Shown here piece after piece: positions 33,143 through 41,513 of a stretch of 64,000 nucleotides of DNA. This DNA is from Kribbella capetownensis (GTDB taxonomy: Bacteria; Actinomycetota; Actinomycetes; Propionibacteriales; Kribbellaceae): contig NZ_SJKD01000001.1 of assembly GCF_004331485.1 (NCBI RefSeq), positions 806,001 to 870,000 on the forward strand. Direction: 5' to 3'. How positions within the stretch are numbered: the first letter of the stretch is position 1; every line of letters starts with the position of its first letter. The translations under genes and the position numbers were made by a program. The notes beneath the pieces were generated by a model. That model did not search any database, was not told the DNA's origin, and saw only the letters and a program-made list of their open reading frames with translations.

Positions 33143-34045
33143 CTAAGGGGTGAGGGGGTTGTGGTGGAGGGGTGGTTGGACGATGGGGGTTTCGTCGAGC
33201 CAGGTGAGTTCGGAGAGCCACATGGTTCGGCCGTCGGGGTCGGTGCCCACCTGGGTTGGGTTCCAGGCGTGGTAGACGAACCAGTCGCGTCCGCCGTGGT
33301 GGATGACCATGTTGTGACCGGGACCGGCTGCGTCGGGGGAGGACGAGAGGATCGGGTCGCCGGACTTTGTGCAGGGGCCGGTGGGGGATGCGCAGCGCGC
33401 GTGCCCAACGGCGTACTCGGCGCGGTCGAAGGCGTTGGCCGAGTAGAAGAGATGGAAGACACCAGCCCCTTCGACCATGTACGGCGCCTCGACCAGCGCA
33501 CCCTCCCACGGGAGGTCCTGCTTGATCAGCTGATGGACCGGACCGGTCAAACTCAGACCGTCGGCCGACAGCTCCGACGCGTAGATCCAGGTGTCGACGC
33601 CGATCGCGTTGCCGTCGTTCTTCCAGTACAGCCAGCGCCTCCCGGTCGAGTCCTGGAACGGCGACGCGTCGATCGAACCACCCTCGTCTGCCTGACAGAT
33701 CAACGGTTCAGGCGATTTGTCGACATATGGACCTGTCGGCTCGGACGCGACCGCGACCCCTATGCACTGCCGGCCGGAGGCAGTCCCATGGGTCGTGTAG
33801 TACATGACGTACCGGTCGGGCCCGTGCACCGATACCTCCGGCGCCCAGACCCGACCCGGCGACGACCAATCCGGTAACGACGGCAGAGCGTCGCCGACCT
33901 GCTCCCACGCCACCAGGTCACCAGAGCTCAGAGTCTGCACGTTCCCCAGCGGCCCGTTGGTCGCGAAGGCGTAGAAGCCGTTGCCCACCGCAATGATGGC
34001 GGGGTCGGCGAAGTTGCCGTCGTAGACCGGATTGGTGAATCCCAC
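33143..34045 (-). CDS. Glycoside hydrolase family 43, probably cytoplasmic
   Basis: 300 residues from the GTG at 34045 (GGAGG 7 bases upstream). No signal peptide. A five-bladed propeller of GH43 type is indicated by the catalytic base Asp14 in GNFADPAIIAVG, a middle Asp in GGSIDASPFQDSTGRRWLYW and the acid Glu in VEAPYMVEGAGVFHLFYSA. GH43 enzymes are arabinofuranosidases, arabinanases or xylosidases; the GH51 gene in the same operon makes arabinose substrates likely. It is the last gene of the GH51 - secreted GH43 - GH43 operon, 25 bases after its neighbour. It likely finishes imported oligosaccharides. Confidence 0.88.
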   Translation of the reverse strand: MGFTNPVYDGNFADPAIIAVGNGFYAFATNGPLGNVQTLSSGDLVAWEQVGDALPSLPDWSSPGRVWAPEVSVHGPDRYVMYYTTHGTASGRQCIGVAVASEPTGPYVDKSPEPLICQADEGGSIDASPFQDSTGRRWLYWKNDGNAIGVDTWIYASELSADGLSLTGPVHQLIKQDLPWEGALVEAPYMVEGAGVFHLFYSANAFDRAEYAVGHARCASPTGPCTKSGDPILSSSPDAAGPGHNMVIHHGGRDWFVYHAWNPTQVGTDPDGRTMWLSELTWLDETPIVQPPLHHNPLTP

Positions 34046-34070
34046 GTGTCTCCCTCCAGCAGAACCGCAG

Positions 34071-36320
34071 TTACTTGCTCTCGTAGAACCGCAGATAGTC
34101 GAAGGTCGCCACCGGCGCCGGGTTCGCACCGGTGAACTCACCATGCGCATACAGCCCGAGCTTCGGCGTCTGCCCCGCGGGCAGCACCCACGACGCACCC
34201 CACGTCCAGTTCTTCCCATCCACCGAAGTCCCAGCCCGGTAGACGTTCTCGCCTGCTGCGTTCTTGTGATACGCGATCCGCATCCACAACGTCGACGCCG
34301 ACCGCCCGATCGCCGCCGCTCCGTACGTCGTCGCACCATCCGACGGTCGCGCCACCAACTCACGCCCGTACTCCGTCTGCCTCGTCTTCCAGATCGAGAC
34401 CGACCCCAGCCGCGCGAAGTCGTCGTCGTTGAGATAGACGATCATCCCGGCCTGCTGATAGTTGCGTACGTCGTTCGCACCGAGGTCGAGGTGCAGTTTG
34501 GTCTCGGCGATCCAACTGTCCCCGGCCGGCGTCTGGTGGAACAGCAACCCGGCGTTGTTCCCGCTGCCGACCATGTCCGCGTTCTCCAACGGCCACGACA
34601 ACTTGCCGTCAGCAACAACTGCGTTGGCGTCCTGACGTACCCACGACCAGTCGTCACCCAGGCCCGAGGAGAAGTCGTCCCCGGACAACAGCTTCCCGGT
34701 CCGCGCTACGTCGGCCATCCGTCGTACCGGCTCCGCCACCGGCCGAACGGTCAGGTTGTCAACCTCGGCCGACCCGAGCCACCGCACCGGCGCAGCCCGA
34801 AGCTTCAGACCAGGTACGGCGAGTTCCGCCTCGGCGTACACGTCACCCAGACCGGCGTCGTTCACGCGAGCAGTGACAGTAGTACCGGAGACCTGCACGC
34901 TCAGCTTGTTCCACTGCGACCGGTCGAAGTCGGCGGGGAGCGCAACGGACTTCGCTGCGCGGCCCGCCATGAGAGTGAGCTTGCCGTTCGCGACCGAGGC
35001 GACCACCTGGTTGCCGAGCACCGTGCTGAACGCGCCGCCCAAACGGACGTCAGCCTCGACACGGATGGAGCCACCGGGCGCCGACTGACGCGTCCGCGCG
35101 GCACCGGAGATGGACGCTGTCGGTCCGCCCAAGGCGTCACCGGGCTGCCGACTAGCACCGAGCACGCCGCCAGCCGGATCGGTCGAGTCGATCCCGAGTC
35201 CGGACCCGGTCGTCGGCGCGGGCACCGGTCCCTCGGACGGGCCGAGACCGGCGCGGGTCCGCGGCCAGCCATCGATCCAGTCGATCCGGTCGATCAGCAT
35301 CGGCCGCCGGTTGACGCCGAGCGGGTTGGTCAGCCACGGCGTACCGCGGTCGATCGCGTGGTAGACGATGTGGTCCTGGCCGGCCGCGTCGGTGATGAAC
35401 GCATGGTGGCCGGGTCCGATCCACTTGTTGCCGTTCTGCGTGATGACCGTCGTACCGCCGACGTGCGAGTCGGTCAGCGCGACACCGTCCTTGTCGAGGA
35501 ACGGGCCGCGCGGCGATCGGGACCGGCCGGCGAAGACGGAGTAGCCAGTGCTCGGGCCGGCGCAGCAGTTCATCGACGAGCCCATGAAGTAGTACCAGCC
35601 GTCGCGGTAGACGACGTACGAGCCCTCGTAGCGATCGCCGATGGTCACCTGGGTCGGCGTACCGACCGAGTGCAGGCCGTCCGGCGACAGTTCGGTGACG
35701 GAGATGCCGCCATTGAAGCCGCCGTAGTACAGGTACCGCTTTCCGTCGGCGGCGGTCAGCAGAGCAGGGTCGATCGTGCCAAGGAAGCCGCCGTTGCCGT
35801 CCGATCGCGGGCCGACGACGGGTCCGTCGGTAGCGGTCCATGGTCCGGTCGGAGTCGGGGCGGTGGCCACGCCGATCGCGGGATCACCGCCGGCGTTGGC
35901 CGTGGTGTCGGTGACAGTGAAGTACATGACGTACCGGCCGCCGAAGTACCGGATGTCCGGCGCCCAGAAGAACGAACCGGGCGCGGCCCAGGCCGGCTTC
36001 GTCGCGTCGGTGAAGACGGTGCCCAGGTACTCCCAGGAACTGAAGTCCTTGGTCCTGGCCATGTGCATCAGGCCGAACGGGCCGTTGGCGACCAGCGGGT
36101 CCGAGGTGGCGTAGGCGTACCAGTAGCCGTCCCGGCCCTGGATGATCGACGGGTCGGCGAACGTGTCGGCGAAGCTGGACGTGATCGGGTTGGTGGTCTT
36201 CACCGCGGGGTCGGGTGCGGCCGTGGCGGCCGTCGTACCGGCGGCAAGGGCTGCCACAGCGCAGACTGCGGCGAGGAGTCTTCTCGGAGGCACGGGCGGG
36301 TTCCTCTCTGTTTGGTGCAT
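34071..36320 (-). CDS. Secreted multidomain GH43 arabinanase-type enzyme
   Basis: 749 residues from the ATG at 36320, whose A is the last base of the GH51 stop (TGATG). A GTG at 36293 preceded by GAGAGG is an alternative start. A signal peptide (about residues 13-35, LLAAVCAVAALAAGTTAATA) leads to a GH43 catalytic domain (about 45-345) with Asp56 (TFADPSII), FLGTIDPALLTAADGKRYLY and the acid Glu in RYEGSYVVYRDGWYYFMG. Two beta-sandwich modules fill the C-terminal half: residues about 375-520, laminin-G-like, and about 545-749, a DUF1349-type sandwich (SGDDFSSGLGDDWSW to FDYLRFYESK). It probably attacks arabinan or arabinoxylan outside the cell and binds the polymer. Confidence 0.88.
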   Translation of the reverse strand: MHQTERNPPVPPRRLLAAVCAVAALAAGTTAATAAPDPAVKTTNPITSSFADTFADPSIIQGRDGYWYAYATSDPLVANGPFGLMHMARTKDFSSWEYLGTVFTDATKPAWAAPGSFFWAPDIRYFGGRYVMYFTVTDTTANAGGDPAIGVATAPTPTGPWTATDGPVVGPRSDGNGGFLGTIDPALLTAADGKRYLYYGGFNGGISVTELSPDGLHSVGTPTQVTIGDRYEGSYVVYRDGWYYFMGSSMNCCAGPSTGYSVFAGRSRSPRGPFLDKDGVALTDSHVGGTTVITQNGNKWIGPGHHAFITDAAGQDHIVYHAIDRGTPWLTNPLGVNRRPMLIDRIDWIDGWPRTRAGLGPSEGPVPAPTTGSGLGIDSTDPAGGVLGASRQPGDALGGPTASISGAARTRQSAPGGSIRVEADVRLGGAFSTVLGNQVVASVANGKLTLMAGRAAKSVALPADFDRSQWNKLSVQVSGTTVTARVNDAGLGDVYAEAELAVPGLKLRAAPVRWLGSAEVDNLTVRPVAEPVRRMADVARTGKLLSGDDFSSGLGDDWSWVRQDANAVVADGKLSWPLENADMVGSGNNAGLLFHQTPAGDSWIAETKLHLDLGANDVRNYQQAGMIVYLNDDDFARLGSVSIWKTRQTEYGRELVARPSDGATTYGAAAIGRSASTLWMRIAYHKNAAGENVYRAGTSVDGKNWTWGASWVLPAGQTPKLGLYAHGEFTGANPAPVATFDYLRFYESK

Positions 36321-37822
36321 CAGCCTTCGTCGGTGCGGAGGCGGATCAGATGCCACGAGGCAGGCGGCAGCGTGGCGGTGCAGTTCCCATCGACGACCTC
36401 GGTGCCGTCGACGGACCGGGGCACCACCCGGTCCGGGTCGTCCGCGGTGTTCGCCGCGGCCCGGTCGTCGTCGTACAGGGCCAGGTGCTCGACCACACGC
36501 AGACCACGGCCGAGCGGGATCTCCAGGTCGACCTTGTCGGTCTCACTCCGGTTCACCACGAAGATCGCGGTCTCGCCGGTGTTCTCGTCGTACGTCGCTG
36601 TGCTCCACAGCGCCGGGATGCGGCCGAACGCGGCGGTGTCGATCTCCGGCCCGTCGCCGATCGCGGTCTGCAGAACGGTCGGACCGGCGTACCGGGCGGT
36701 CAGCGCGAACGGATGGAAGATCGTCTGCCGCCAGGCGCGGCCGTCCGGCTCGGTGCGGATCGGAGCGATCACGTTGACCAGTTGCGCGAGGCAAGCGATC
36801 TTCACCCGGTCGGCGTGCCGCAGCAGCGTGATCAGCAGGCTGCCGACCACCACGGCGTCGTCGACCGTGTAGGTGTCCTCGATCAGCGGGCTCACCTCGC
36901 GAATGCCGAGGCCGAGCTCGCCCGGGAAGTGCCGCTGGTTCCAGACGTTCCACTCGTCGAACGACAAGGTGATCTCCTTGTCGCTGCGCTTGAGCGCCTT
37001 CACGTGGTCAGCCGTCGCGACCACCGAGGAGATCATCCGGTCCATCTCCTCGGCCGCCGCGAGGAAACTGGCCTGATCACCGTCGTGAGGTTCGTAGTAC
37101 GCGTGCAGGCTGATGTGGTCGACCAGGTCGTACGTGCGTTCCAGCACGACCCGCTCCCACTCGCCGAACGTCGGCATGCCGGCGTTGCTCGAGCCGCACG
37201 CGACCAGTTCGAGACCGGGCTCGACCCGGCGCATCGCGTTCGCGCTCTCCTCGGCCAGCCGGGCGTACTCCTCGGCGGTCTTGTGGCCGATCTGCCACGG
37301 GCCGTCCATCTCATTGCCCAGGCACCACACCTTGATGCCGTACGGCGCCTCGTGGCCGTTGGCGACCCGCCGATCGGGCAACTCCGTACCGGCCGCGAGG
37401 TTGCAGTACTCCAGCAGCTCGACCGCTGCCTTGATCCCGCGGGTGCCGAGATTGACCGCCCAGATCGGCTCGATGCCGGCCTTGCCGGCCCAGGCGACGA
37501 ACTCGTCGGTGCCGAACTGGTTCGGCTCGATCGCCCGCCAGGCCAGGTCGAGCCGGCGCGGCCGCTGGTCCTTCGGCCCGACGCCGTCCTCCCAGTCGTA
37601 GTTCGAGACGAAGTTCCCACCGGGGTAGCGGATCGTGGTGACGCCGAGCTCGCGGACCAGCTCCAGCACGTCCTCGCGGAAGCCGTCCGGGTCGGCGGTC
37701 GCGTGGCCTGGCTCGTAGATCCCGGTGTAGACGCAGCGGCCCATGTGCTCGACGAACGAGCCGAACAGGCGCCGGTCGAGTGCACCGACCACGAACGCTC
37801 GATCCACGACAAGGCGTGCCAC
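36320..37822 (-). CDS. GH51 alpha-L-arabinofuranosidase
   Basis: 500 residues from the GTG at 37822 (GGGAGG upstream). No signal peptide, so cytoplasmic. The (beta/alpha)8 barrel has the acid/base Glu in KVWCLGNEMDGPWQIG (near residue 174) and the nucleophile Glu in LSFDEWNVWNQRHFP (near 295). The N-terminal LFGSFVEHMGRCVYTGIYEP and IRYPGGNFVSNYDWEDGVGP are GH51 signatures. The last 120 residues form the small beta domain (LRVVEHLALYDDDR). It removes terminal arabinofuranosyl units from oligosaccharides. First gene of a three-gene operon, divergent from a LacI regulator across 125 bases with operator repeats. Confidence 0.95.
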   Translation of the reverse strand: MARLVVDRAFVVGALDRRLFGSFVEHMGRCVYTGIYEPGHATADPDGFREDVLELVRELGVTTIRYPGGNFVSNYDWEDGVGPKDQRPRRLDLAWRAIEPNQFGTDEFVAWAGKAGIEPIWAVNLGTRGIKAAVELLEYCNLAAGTELPDRRVANGHEAPYGIKVWCLGNEMDGPWQIGHKTAEEYARLAEESANAMRRVEPGLELVACGSSNAGMPTFGEWERVVLERTYDLVDHISLHAYYEPHDGDQASFLAAAEEMDRMISSVVATADHVKALKRSDKEITLSFDEWNVWNQRHFPGELGLGIREVSPLIEDTYTVDDAVVVGSLLITLLRHADRVKIACLAQLVNVIAPIRTEPDGRAWRQTIFHPFALTARYAGPTVLQTAIGDGPEIDTAAFGRIPALWSTATYDENTGETAIFVVNRSETDKVDLEIPLGRGLRVVEHLALYDDDRAAANTADDPDRVVPRSVDGTEVVDGNCTATLPPASWHLIRLRTDEG

Positions 37823-37838
37823 GAGGCCTCCCAGCGAG

Positions 37839-37871
37839 TGTCTACAACGTTTAACGTGGATGTCTACAACG
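37839..37871. promoter_or_regulatory. TGTCTACAACG direct repeats, candidate LacI operator
   Basis: TGTCTACAACG is at 37839-37849 and again at 37861-37871, 22 bases apart. The first copy runs into the odd palindrome ACGTTTAACGT (37847-37857). The site sits 17 bases from the GH51 start in the gap shared with lacI, so repressor binding would block the operon and possibly its own gene. Confidence 0.65.
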
Positions 37872-37947
37872 ATTGATATCCGGTGTAAAGGGTTCGCCCC
37901 CGGCAGGCATGGCACACTCAGGCGACAAGCGGTGACAGGAGGTACGG

Positions 37948-38949
37948 ATGGCGACCAGGCTGAGCGATGTGGCGGCACGGGCCGGCGTGTCGGTGAAGAC
38001 CGTGTCGAACGTCATCAACGACTACCCGCACATCACCGCGCACACCCGGGCCAAGGTCGAGGCCGCGATCGCCGCCCTGGACTACAAGCCGAACGTCAGC
38101 GCCCGCTCGCTGCGCAAGGGCCGGTCGGACTTCATCGCCCTGGCCATCCCGGAGATGGCCTCGCCGTACTTCGCCGAACTCGGCGCGGCGATCAGCCGGG
38201 CGGCGAAACGGCGCGGCATCACCGTGCTGATCGACCAGACCGAGGGCGAGGCGGCCGCCGAGAAGCTGGTCCTCGACGGGATGCGCGGGCAACTGATCGA
38301 CGGGATCATCTTCTCCCCGATCACCACCGCCCCGGCGAAGATCGGCACGGCCGGTACGGCGAAACCCCTTGTTCTGCTGGGCGAACGGCCCGCCGGTGGC
38401 ACCTTCGACCATGTCGCGGTCGACTCGGTCCAGGCGTCGTACGACGCGACCACGCACGTGATCTCGATCGGCCGGCGGCGGATCGCCGCGATCGGCGTCG
38501 GCGGGGGAGCCGGCACCGGAGCGGTTCGGCGGAAGGGATACCGGAAGGCGCTGAAGGCGGCCGGGTTGCCGCACGACCCGGCGCTCGAGCTGGCCGGGAC
38601 GGGCTATCACCGCGACGACGGCGCGGCCTCGATGCGGGAGCTGCTGGCGTTGCCCGAGCGACCGGACGCGGTGTTCTGCTTCAACGACCTGCTCGCGCTC
38701 GGCGCCCTGCGAACGCTGGCCGACGCCGGCCTGTCGGTGCCTGGCGACGTCGCTGTGGTGGGCTTCGACGATATCGAGGACGGCCGGTACCACTCGCCGT
38801 CGCTGACCACGATCTCGCCGGACAAGGAGTGGCTGGCGAGCAACGCGGTCGATCTGCTGCTGGAGCGGATCTCCGGCAGCGGTGAGGCCGCGCTCCGCGA
38901 CCTGACCGTTCCCTACACGTTGGAGATCCGCGAGACGACCGCCGGCTGA
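37948..38949 (+). CDS. LacI family transcriptional regulator
   Basis: 333 residues with AGGAGG five bases before the ATG. N-terminal LacI HTH (LSDVAARAGVSVKTVSNVIN) with hinge region, then a periplasmic-binding-like sensor (about 60-330: FIALAIPEMASPYFAELG, VVGFDDIEDGRYHSPSLTTI). Family knowledge: a sugar or sugar phosphate lowers DNA binding. The divergent GH51/GH43 operon is the obvious target and an arabino-oligosaccharide the likely inducer (inference). Confidence 0.94.
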   Translation: MATRLSDVAARAGVSVKTVSNVINDYPHITAHTRAKVEAAIAALDYKPNVSARSLRKGRSDFIALAIPEMASPYFAELGAAISRAAKRRGITVLIDQTEGEAAAEKLVLDGMRGQLIDGIIFSPITTAPAKIGTAGTAKPLVLLGERPAGGTFDHVAVDSVQASYDATTHVISIGRRRIAAIGVGGGAGTGAVRRKGYRKALKAAGLPHDPALELAGTGYHRDDGAASMRELLALPERPDAVFCFNDLLALGALRTLADAGLSVPGDVAVVGFDDIEDGRYHSPSLTTISPDKEWLASNAVDLLLERISGSGEAALRDLTVPYTLEIRETTAG

Positions 38950-40095
38950 TCAGCGGTCGGGGAAGCCGGCGAGCTGCTTCGCGAACGCGTCCTGGACCTT
39001 CTGCCGCCTGCCGGCCAGGCCGAGGATGGCGTTGCGGACCGGGCGCAGCGGGCGCGGGAGGTTGGCCAGTCGGGTCAGCCGGTGGGCCAGCCCGATCACC
39101 CGGACCGCCTCGGCGCGAGAGTTGGTGGCGTAAGCGTCGAGCTCCGACTCGTCGCCGCGGTTCAGCGCGACCGAGAGCGCATCGGCCAGGACCATCGCGT
39201 CCCGCAGACCGAGGTTCATACCCTGGCCTCCCGCCGGGCTGTGGGTGTGCGCGGCGTCGCCGGCCAGCAGCACCCGCCCGGCGCGGTACTCGTCGGCCAC
39301 CCGCTCGTGGATCCGGAACCGCGAACCCCAGACCACCTCGGTGACCTTCGGTGCGCTCTTGCGCGGACCACGGCTGACCAGCAACTGCTGCGCGTACGCC
39401 GCGTCCGGGTGTTCCGGCGCGTCACCCACCTCGGCGACCAGCCGGAAGGAACCGTCCGGCAGCGGCGCGACCACGAGCAGTCCAGCGTGGGAGAAGTACA
39501 GCGCGACCTCGTCGACCGGCAGTCCGCCGTCGACGCGTACGTCGACCAGGCTGCAGGACAGCTGCAGGGTGTTGCCCGGCATCCGCAGCCCGGCCAGCTC
39601 GCGGATCGTGCTGTTCATCCCGTCGGCGGCAACGACGTACCGCGCCTTGATCACGTCGCCGCTGTCCAGGGTCACCTCGGCGCCGTCCGCGGTCTGGGTC
39701 AGGCCGGTGGCCGCGTACGGACGCAGTACCGAACCGCCGAGCTCCTCGAGCCGCTCCAGCAGGACCCGCTCGGTGACGTACTGCGGCAGCATCACGATGA
39801 ACGGGTAGTCGGTCGGCAGGTCGCCGAAGCCGACCGGGACGAGCCGCCGGTCACCATCGCGTACGGCGAAGTCCTCCAGCTCCAGGCCGAGCTCGACCAG
39901 ACGCTTGGTGGCGCCGATCTGATCCAGCACCTCCAGTGTCCGCGGGTGGATCACGCAGGCCCGGGAGGTGTTCGCCCCCTCGGCCTGCCGGTCGACCACG
40001 ACCACCGAGTGCCCCTGCAGCCGCAAGCCGGCCGCCACTGCGAGCCCGACCGGGCCCGCACCCACCACTACGACATCCGCACGCTCCGGAGTCAT
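38950..40095 (-). CDS. FAD-dependent aromatic-type monooxygenase
   Basis: 381 residues; ATG 40095 has AAGGAG upstream. PheA/TfdB group motifs are clear: dinucleotide fold VVVVGAGPVGLAVAAGL, DG motif (VVAADGMNSTIRE), and GD motif (GRVLLAGDAAHTHSPAGGQG MNLG) for FAD. Such class A hydroxylases use NAD(P)H to hydroxylate aromatics or modify drugs. The C-terminal thioredoxin-like domain of the longer members is missing, so this is the short form. It is divergent from a TetR gene, 94 bases away, with twin operators between. Confidence 0.9.
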   Translation of the reverse strand: MTPERADVVVVGAGPVGLAVAAGLRLQGHSVVVVDRQAEGANTSRACVIHPRTLEVLDQIGATKRLVELGLELEDFAVRDGDRRLVPVGFGDLPTDYPFIVMLPQYVTERVLLERLEELGGSVLRPYAATGLTQTADGAEVTLDSGDVIKARYVVAADGMNSTIRELAGLRMPGNTLQLSCSLVDVRVDGGLPVDEVALYFSHAGLLVVAPLPDGSFRLVAEVGDAPEHPDAAYAQQLLVSRGPRKSAPKVTEVVWGSRFRIHERVADEYRAGRVLLAGDAAHTHSPAGGQGMNLGLRDAMVLADALSVALNRGDESELDAYATNSRAEAVRVIGLAHRLTRLANLPRPLRPVRNAILGLAGRRQKVQDAFAKQLAGFPDR

Positions 40096-40113
40096 CGTTG
40101 CTCCTTCCGAGGT

Positions 40114-40174
40114 TTATCAACGCTTGTTGACTTTTACTGTAGGAGTGCCTGGAAGAAAAGTCAACAGGTGTTGG
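40114..40174. promoter_or_regulatory. Paired TetR operators
   Basis: TCAACGCTTGTTGA (40117-40130) is a perfect interrupted palindrome with five-base arms. TCAACAGGTGTTGG (40161-40174) is the same with one end mismatch. Their flanks match in opposite orientations (AAAGTCAACA read from each side). They lie in the gap between the divergent monooxygenase and TetR genes, one close to each start, as expected for a repressor controlling both. Confidence 0.75.
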
Positions 40175-40188
40175 CATATGCTGTGGGC

Positions 40189-40740
40189 ATGGCGGAACGG
40201 AAGTCGGACCGGACCCGGGCGGCGATCCTGGCGGCGGCCCGGGAGCGCTTCGGCGCGGACGGGTACGAGCGGGCCACGATCCGGGCGATCGCGGCGGACG
40301 CGGCGATCGACCCGGCGATGGTGATGCGGTACTTCGGCAACAAGGAGAAGCTGTTCGCGGCAGCGGCCGAGTTCGATCTCCGGCTGCCCGACCTGCGCGA
40401 CCTACCGCCGGATGAGCTGGGCGACGCGCTGGTGCGGCACTTCGTCACCCGATGGGAGGGCGACGACACGCTGCTGGCGTTGCTGCGGTCATCGGTCACG
40501 AACGAGGCCGCGGCCGACCGGATGCGGGGCATCTTCGCGGCCCAACTCGCGCCGACGCTGCGCGCGCTCGCGGTCGAGGAGCCGGCCGTGCGGGCCGGCC
40601 TGGTCGCGAGCCAGACCCTCGGCTTCGCGCTCTGCCGCTACATCCTCGGGATCGCGCCGATCGCCACGATGTCCCACGACGAGGTGGTCGCGTGGCTCGG
40701 CCCGACCATCACGCGCTACCTGACGTCGTCGGCGCCCTGA
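40189..40740 (+). CDS. TetR family regulator of the adjacent monooxygenase
   Basis: 183 residues from the ATG at 40189. The N-terminal HTH reads AAILAAARERFGADGYERAT, IRAIAADAAIDPAMVMRYFG NKEKLF. The ligand domain is helical and ends ATMSHDEVVAWLGP. Its 3' end overlaps the convergent sugar-phosphate isomerase-like gene by 25 bases. Repression of the divergent FAD hydroxylase through the paired palindromes is the likely role; the inducer may be an aromatic or antibiotic. Confidence 0.92.
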   Translation: MAERKSDRTRAAILAAARERFGADGYERATIRAIAADAAIDPAMVMRYFGNKEKLFAAAAEFDLRLPDLRDLPPDELGDALVRHFVTRWEGDDTLLALLRSSVTNEAAADRMRGIFAAQLAPTLRALAVEEPAVRAGLVASQTLGFALCRYILGIAPIATMSHDEVVAWLGPTITRYLTSSAP

Positions 40741-41501
40741 TCGAGCCAGGCCCGCGTGGCCGGCAGCGCCTCCTCCAGCGGCGGGAGGTGCGGGTGCCAC
40801 TTGAGTTCCCACTCGAGGGACAGCGGGTAGTCCGTGCCATCGAGGGCCTGCAGTAGATCCCGGATCGGGTAGTCGCCGGCGCCCATCGCCACCGGGCGGT
40901 AGTCCTGGCTCGAGTCGCTGTCCTTGATCTGCACGAACTCGATCCACGGCTTCAGCAGCTCGAACGCCTCGGCCGGGGTCTCACCGTGCGACCAGGTGTG
41001 CGCGCTGTCCCAGATCACCTTGACGTTGTGGCCGGGAACGTCGTTGTCGAGCAGCGTGAGCAACGCGGCCATCTTCCGGCCGGCCGAGTGCGAGTCGTGG
41101 GTTTCCAGCAGGATCTGCGCGTCCCGGGGAGCGGAGGTGACCCGGTCGAGCGCCCGGATCTCGCCGGCGCTGGGTCCGTCCGTCGTACCGCTGTCGACAT
41201 CGCCGGGGAACACCCGGACGCCACGGGCGCCGAGGTCGGCGGCGAGTTCCAGGTGGGCCTCGAGCGGCTGGTCCTCGACCGCGCAGAGCTTCACGTAGCT
41301 GCTGACGGCGAGAATCTCCAGGCCCGCGTCCTCGATCCGGATCCGCAGCTCGCGGCGTTCCGCCGTACTCAGAGTGGTGTTGGTGAACTCGTCCGGCGCG
41401 GTCCGCAGTTCCAGGCCGGAGATATCGTTGCCTTTGGCAAGTTCCAGGACGTGGTCGAGTGGTGCTCCGGGGCAGCCGAGCGTGGAGAAGGCGAATCTCA
41501 T
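40716..41501 (-). CDS. Sugar phosphate isomerase/epimerase (AP-endonuclease-2 TIM barrel)
   Basis: 261 residues beginning FAFSTLGCPGAPLDHVLELA. The TIM barrel of the xylose isomerase-like/AP endonuclease 2 family is supported by the metal ligands Glu (ILLETHDSHSAG), Asp-x-x-His (VIWDSAHTWSHGETP), VQIKDSD and the C-terminal Glu in LSLEWELKWHPHLPPLEEAL. Family members isomerise sugars, hydroxypyruvate or inositol derivatives. Not in an obvious operon; the neighbouring gene at 41514 lies on the same strand, 12 bases upstream, so the two may be cotranscribed. Substrate unknown. Confidence 0.85.
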   Translation of the reverse strand: MRFAFSTLGCPGAPLDHVLELAKGNDISGLELRTAPDEFTNTTLSTAERRELRIRIEDAGLEILAVSSYVKLCAVEDQPLEAHLELAADLGARGVRVFPGDVDSGTTDGPSAGEIRALDRVTSAPRDAQILLETHDSHSAGRKMAALLTLLDNDVPGHNVKVIWDSAHTWSHGETPAEAFELLKPWIEFVQIKDSDSSQDYRPVAMGAGDYPIRDLLQALDGTDYPLSLEWELKWHPHLPPLEEALPATRAWLDQGADDVR

Positions 41502-41513
41502 ACCGCTATCAGA

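Noticed and set aside
34032..36872. A 946-codon plus-strand frame over the secreted GH43 gene
   Set aside because: Antisense to an enzyme with conserved catalytic residues; no domain and no start signal.
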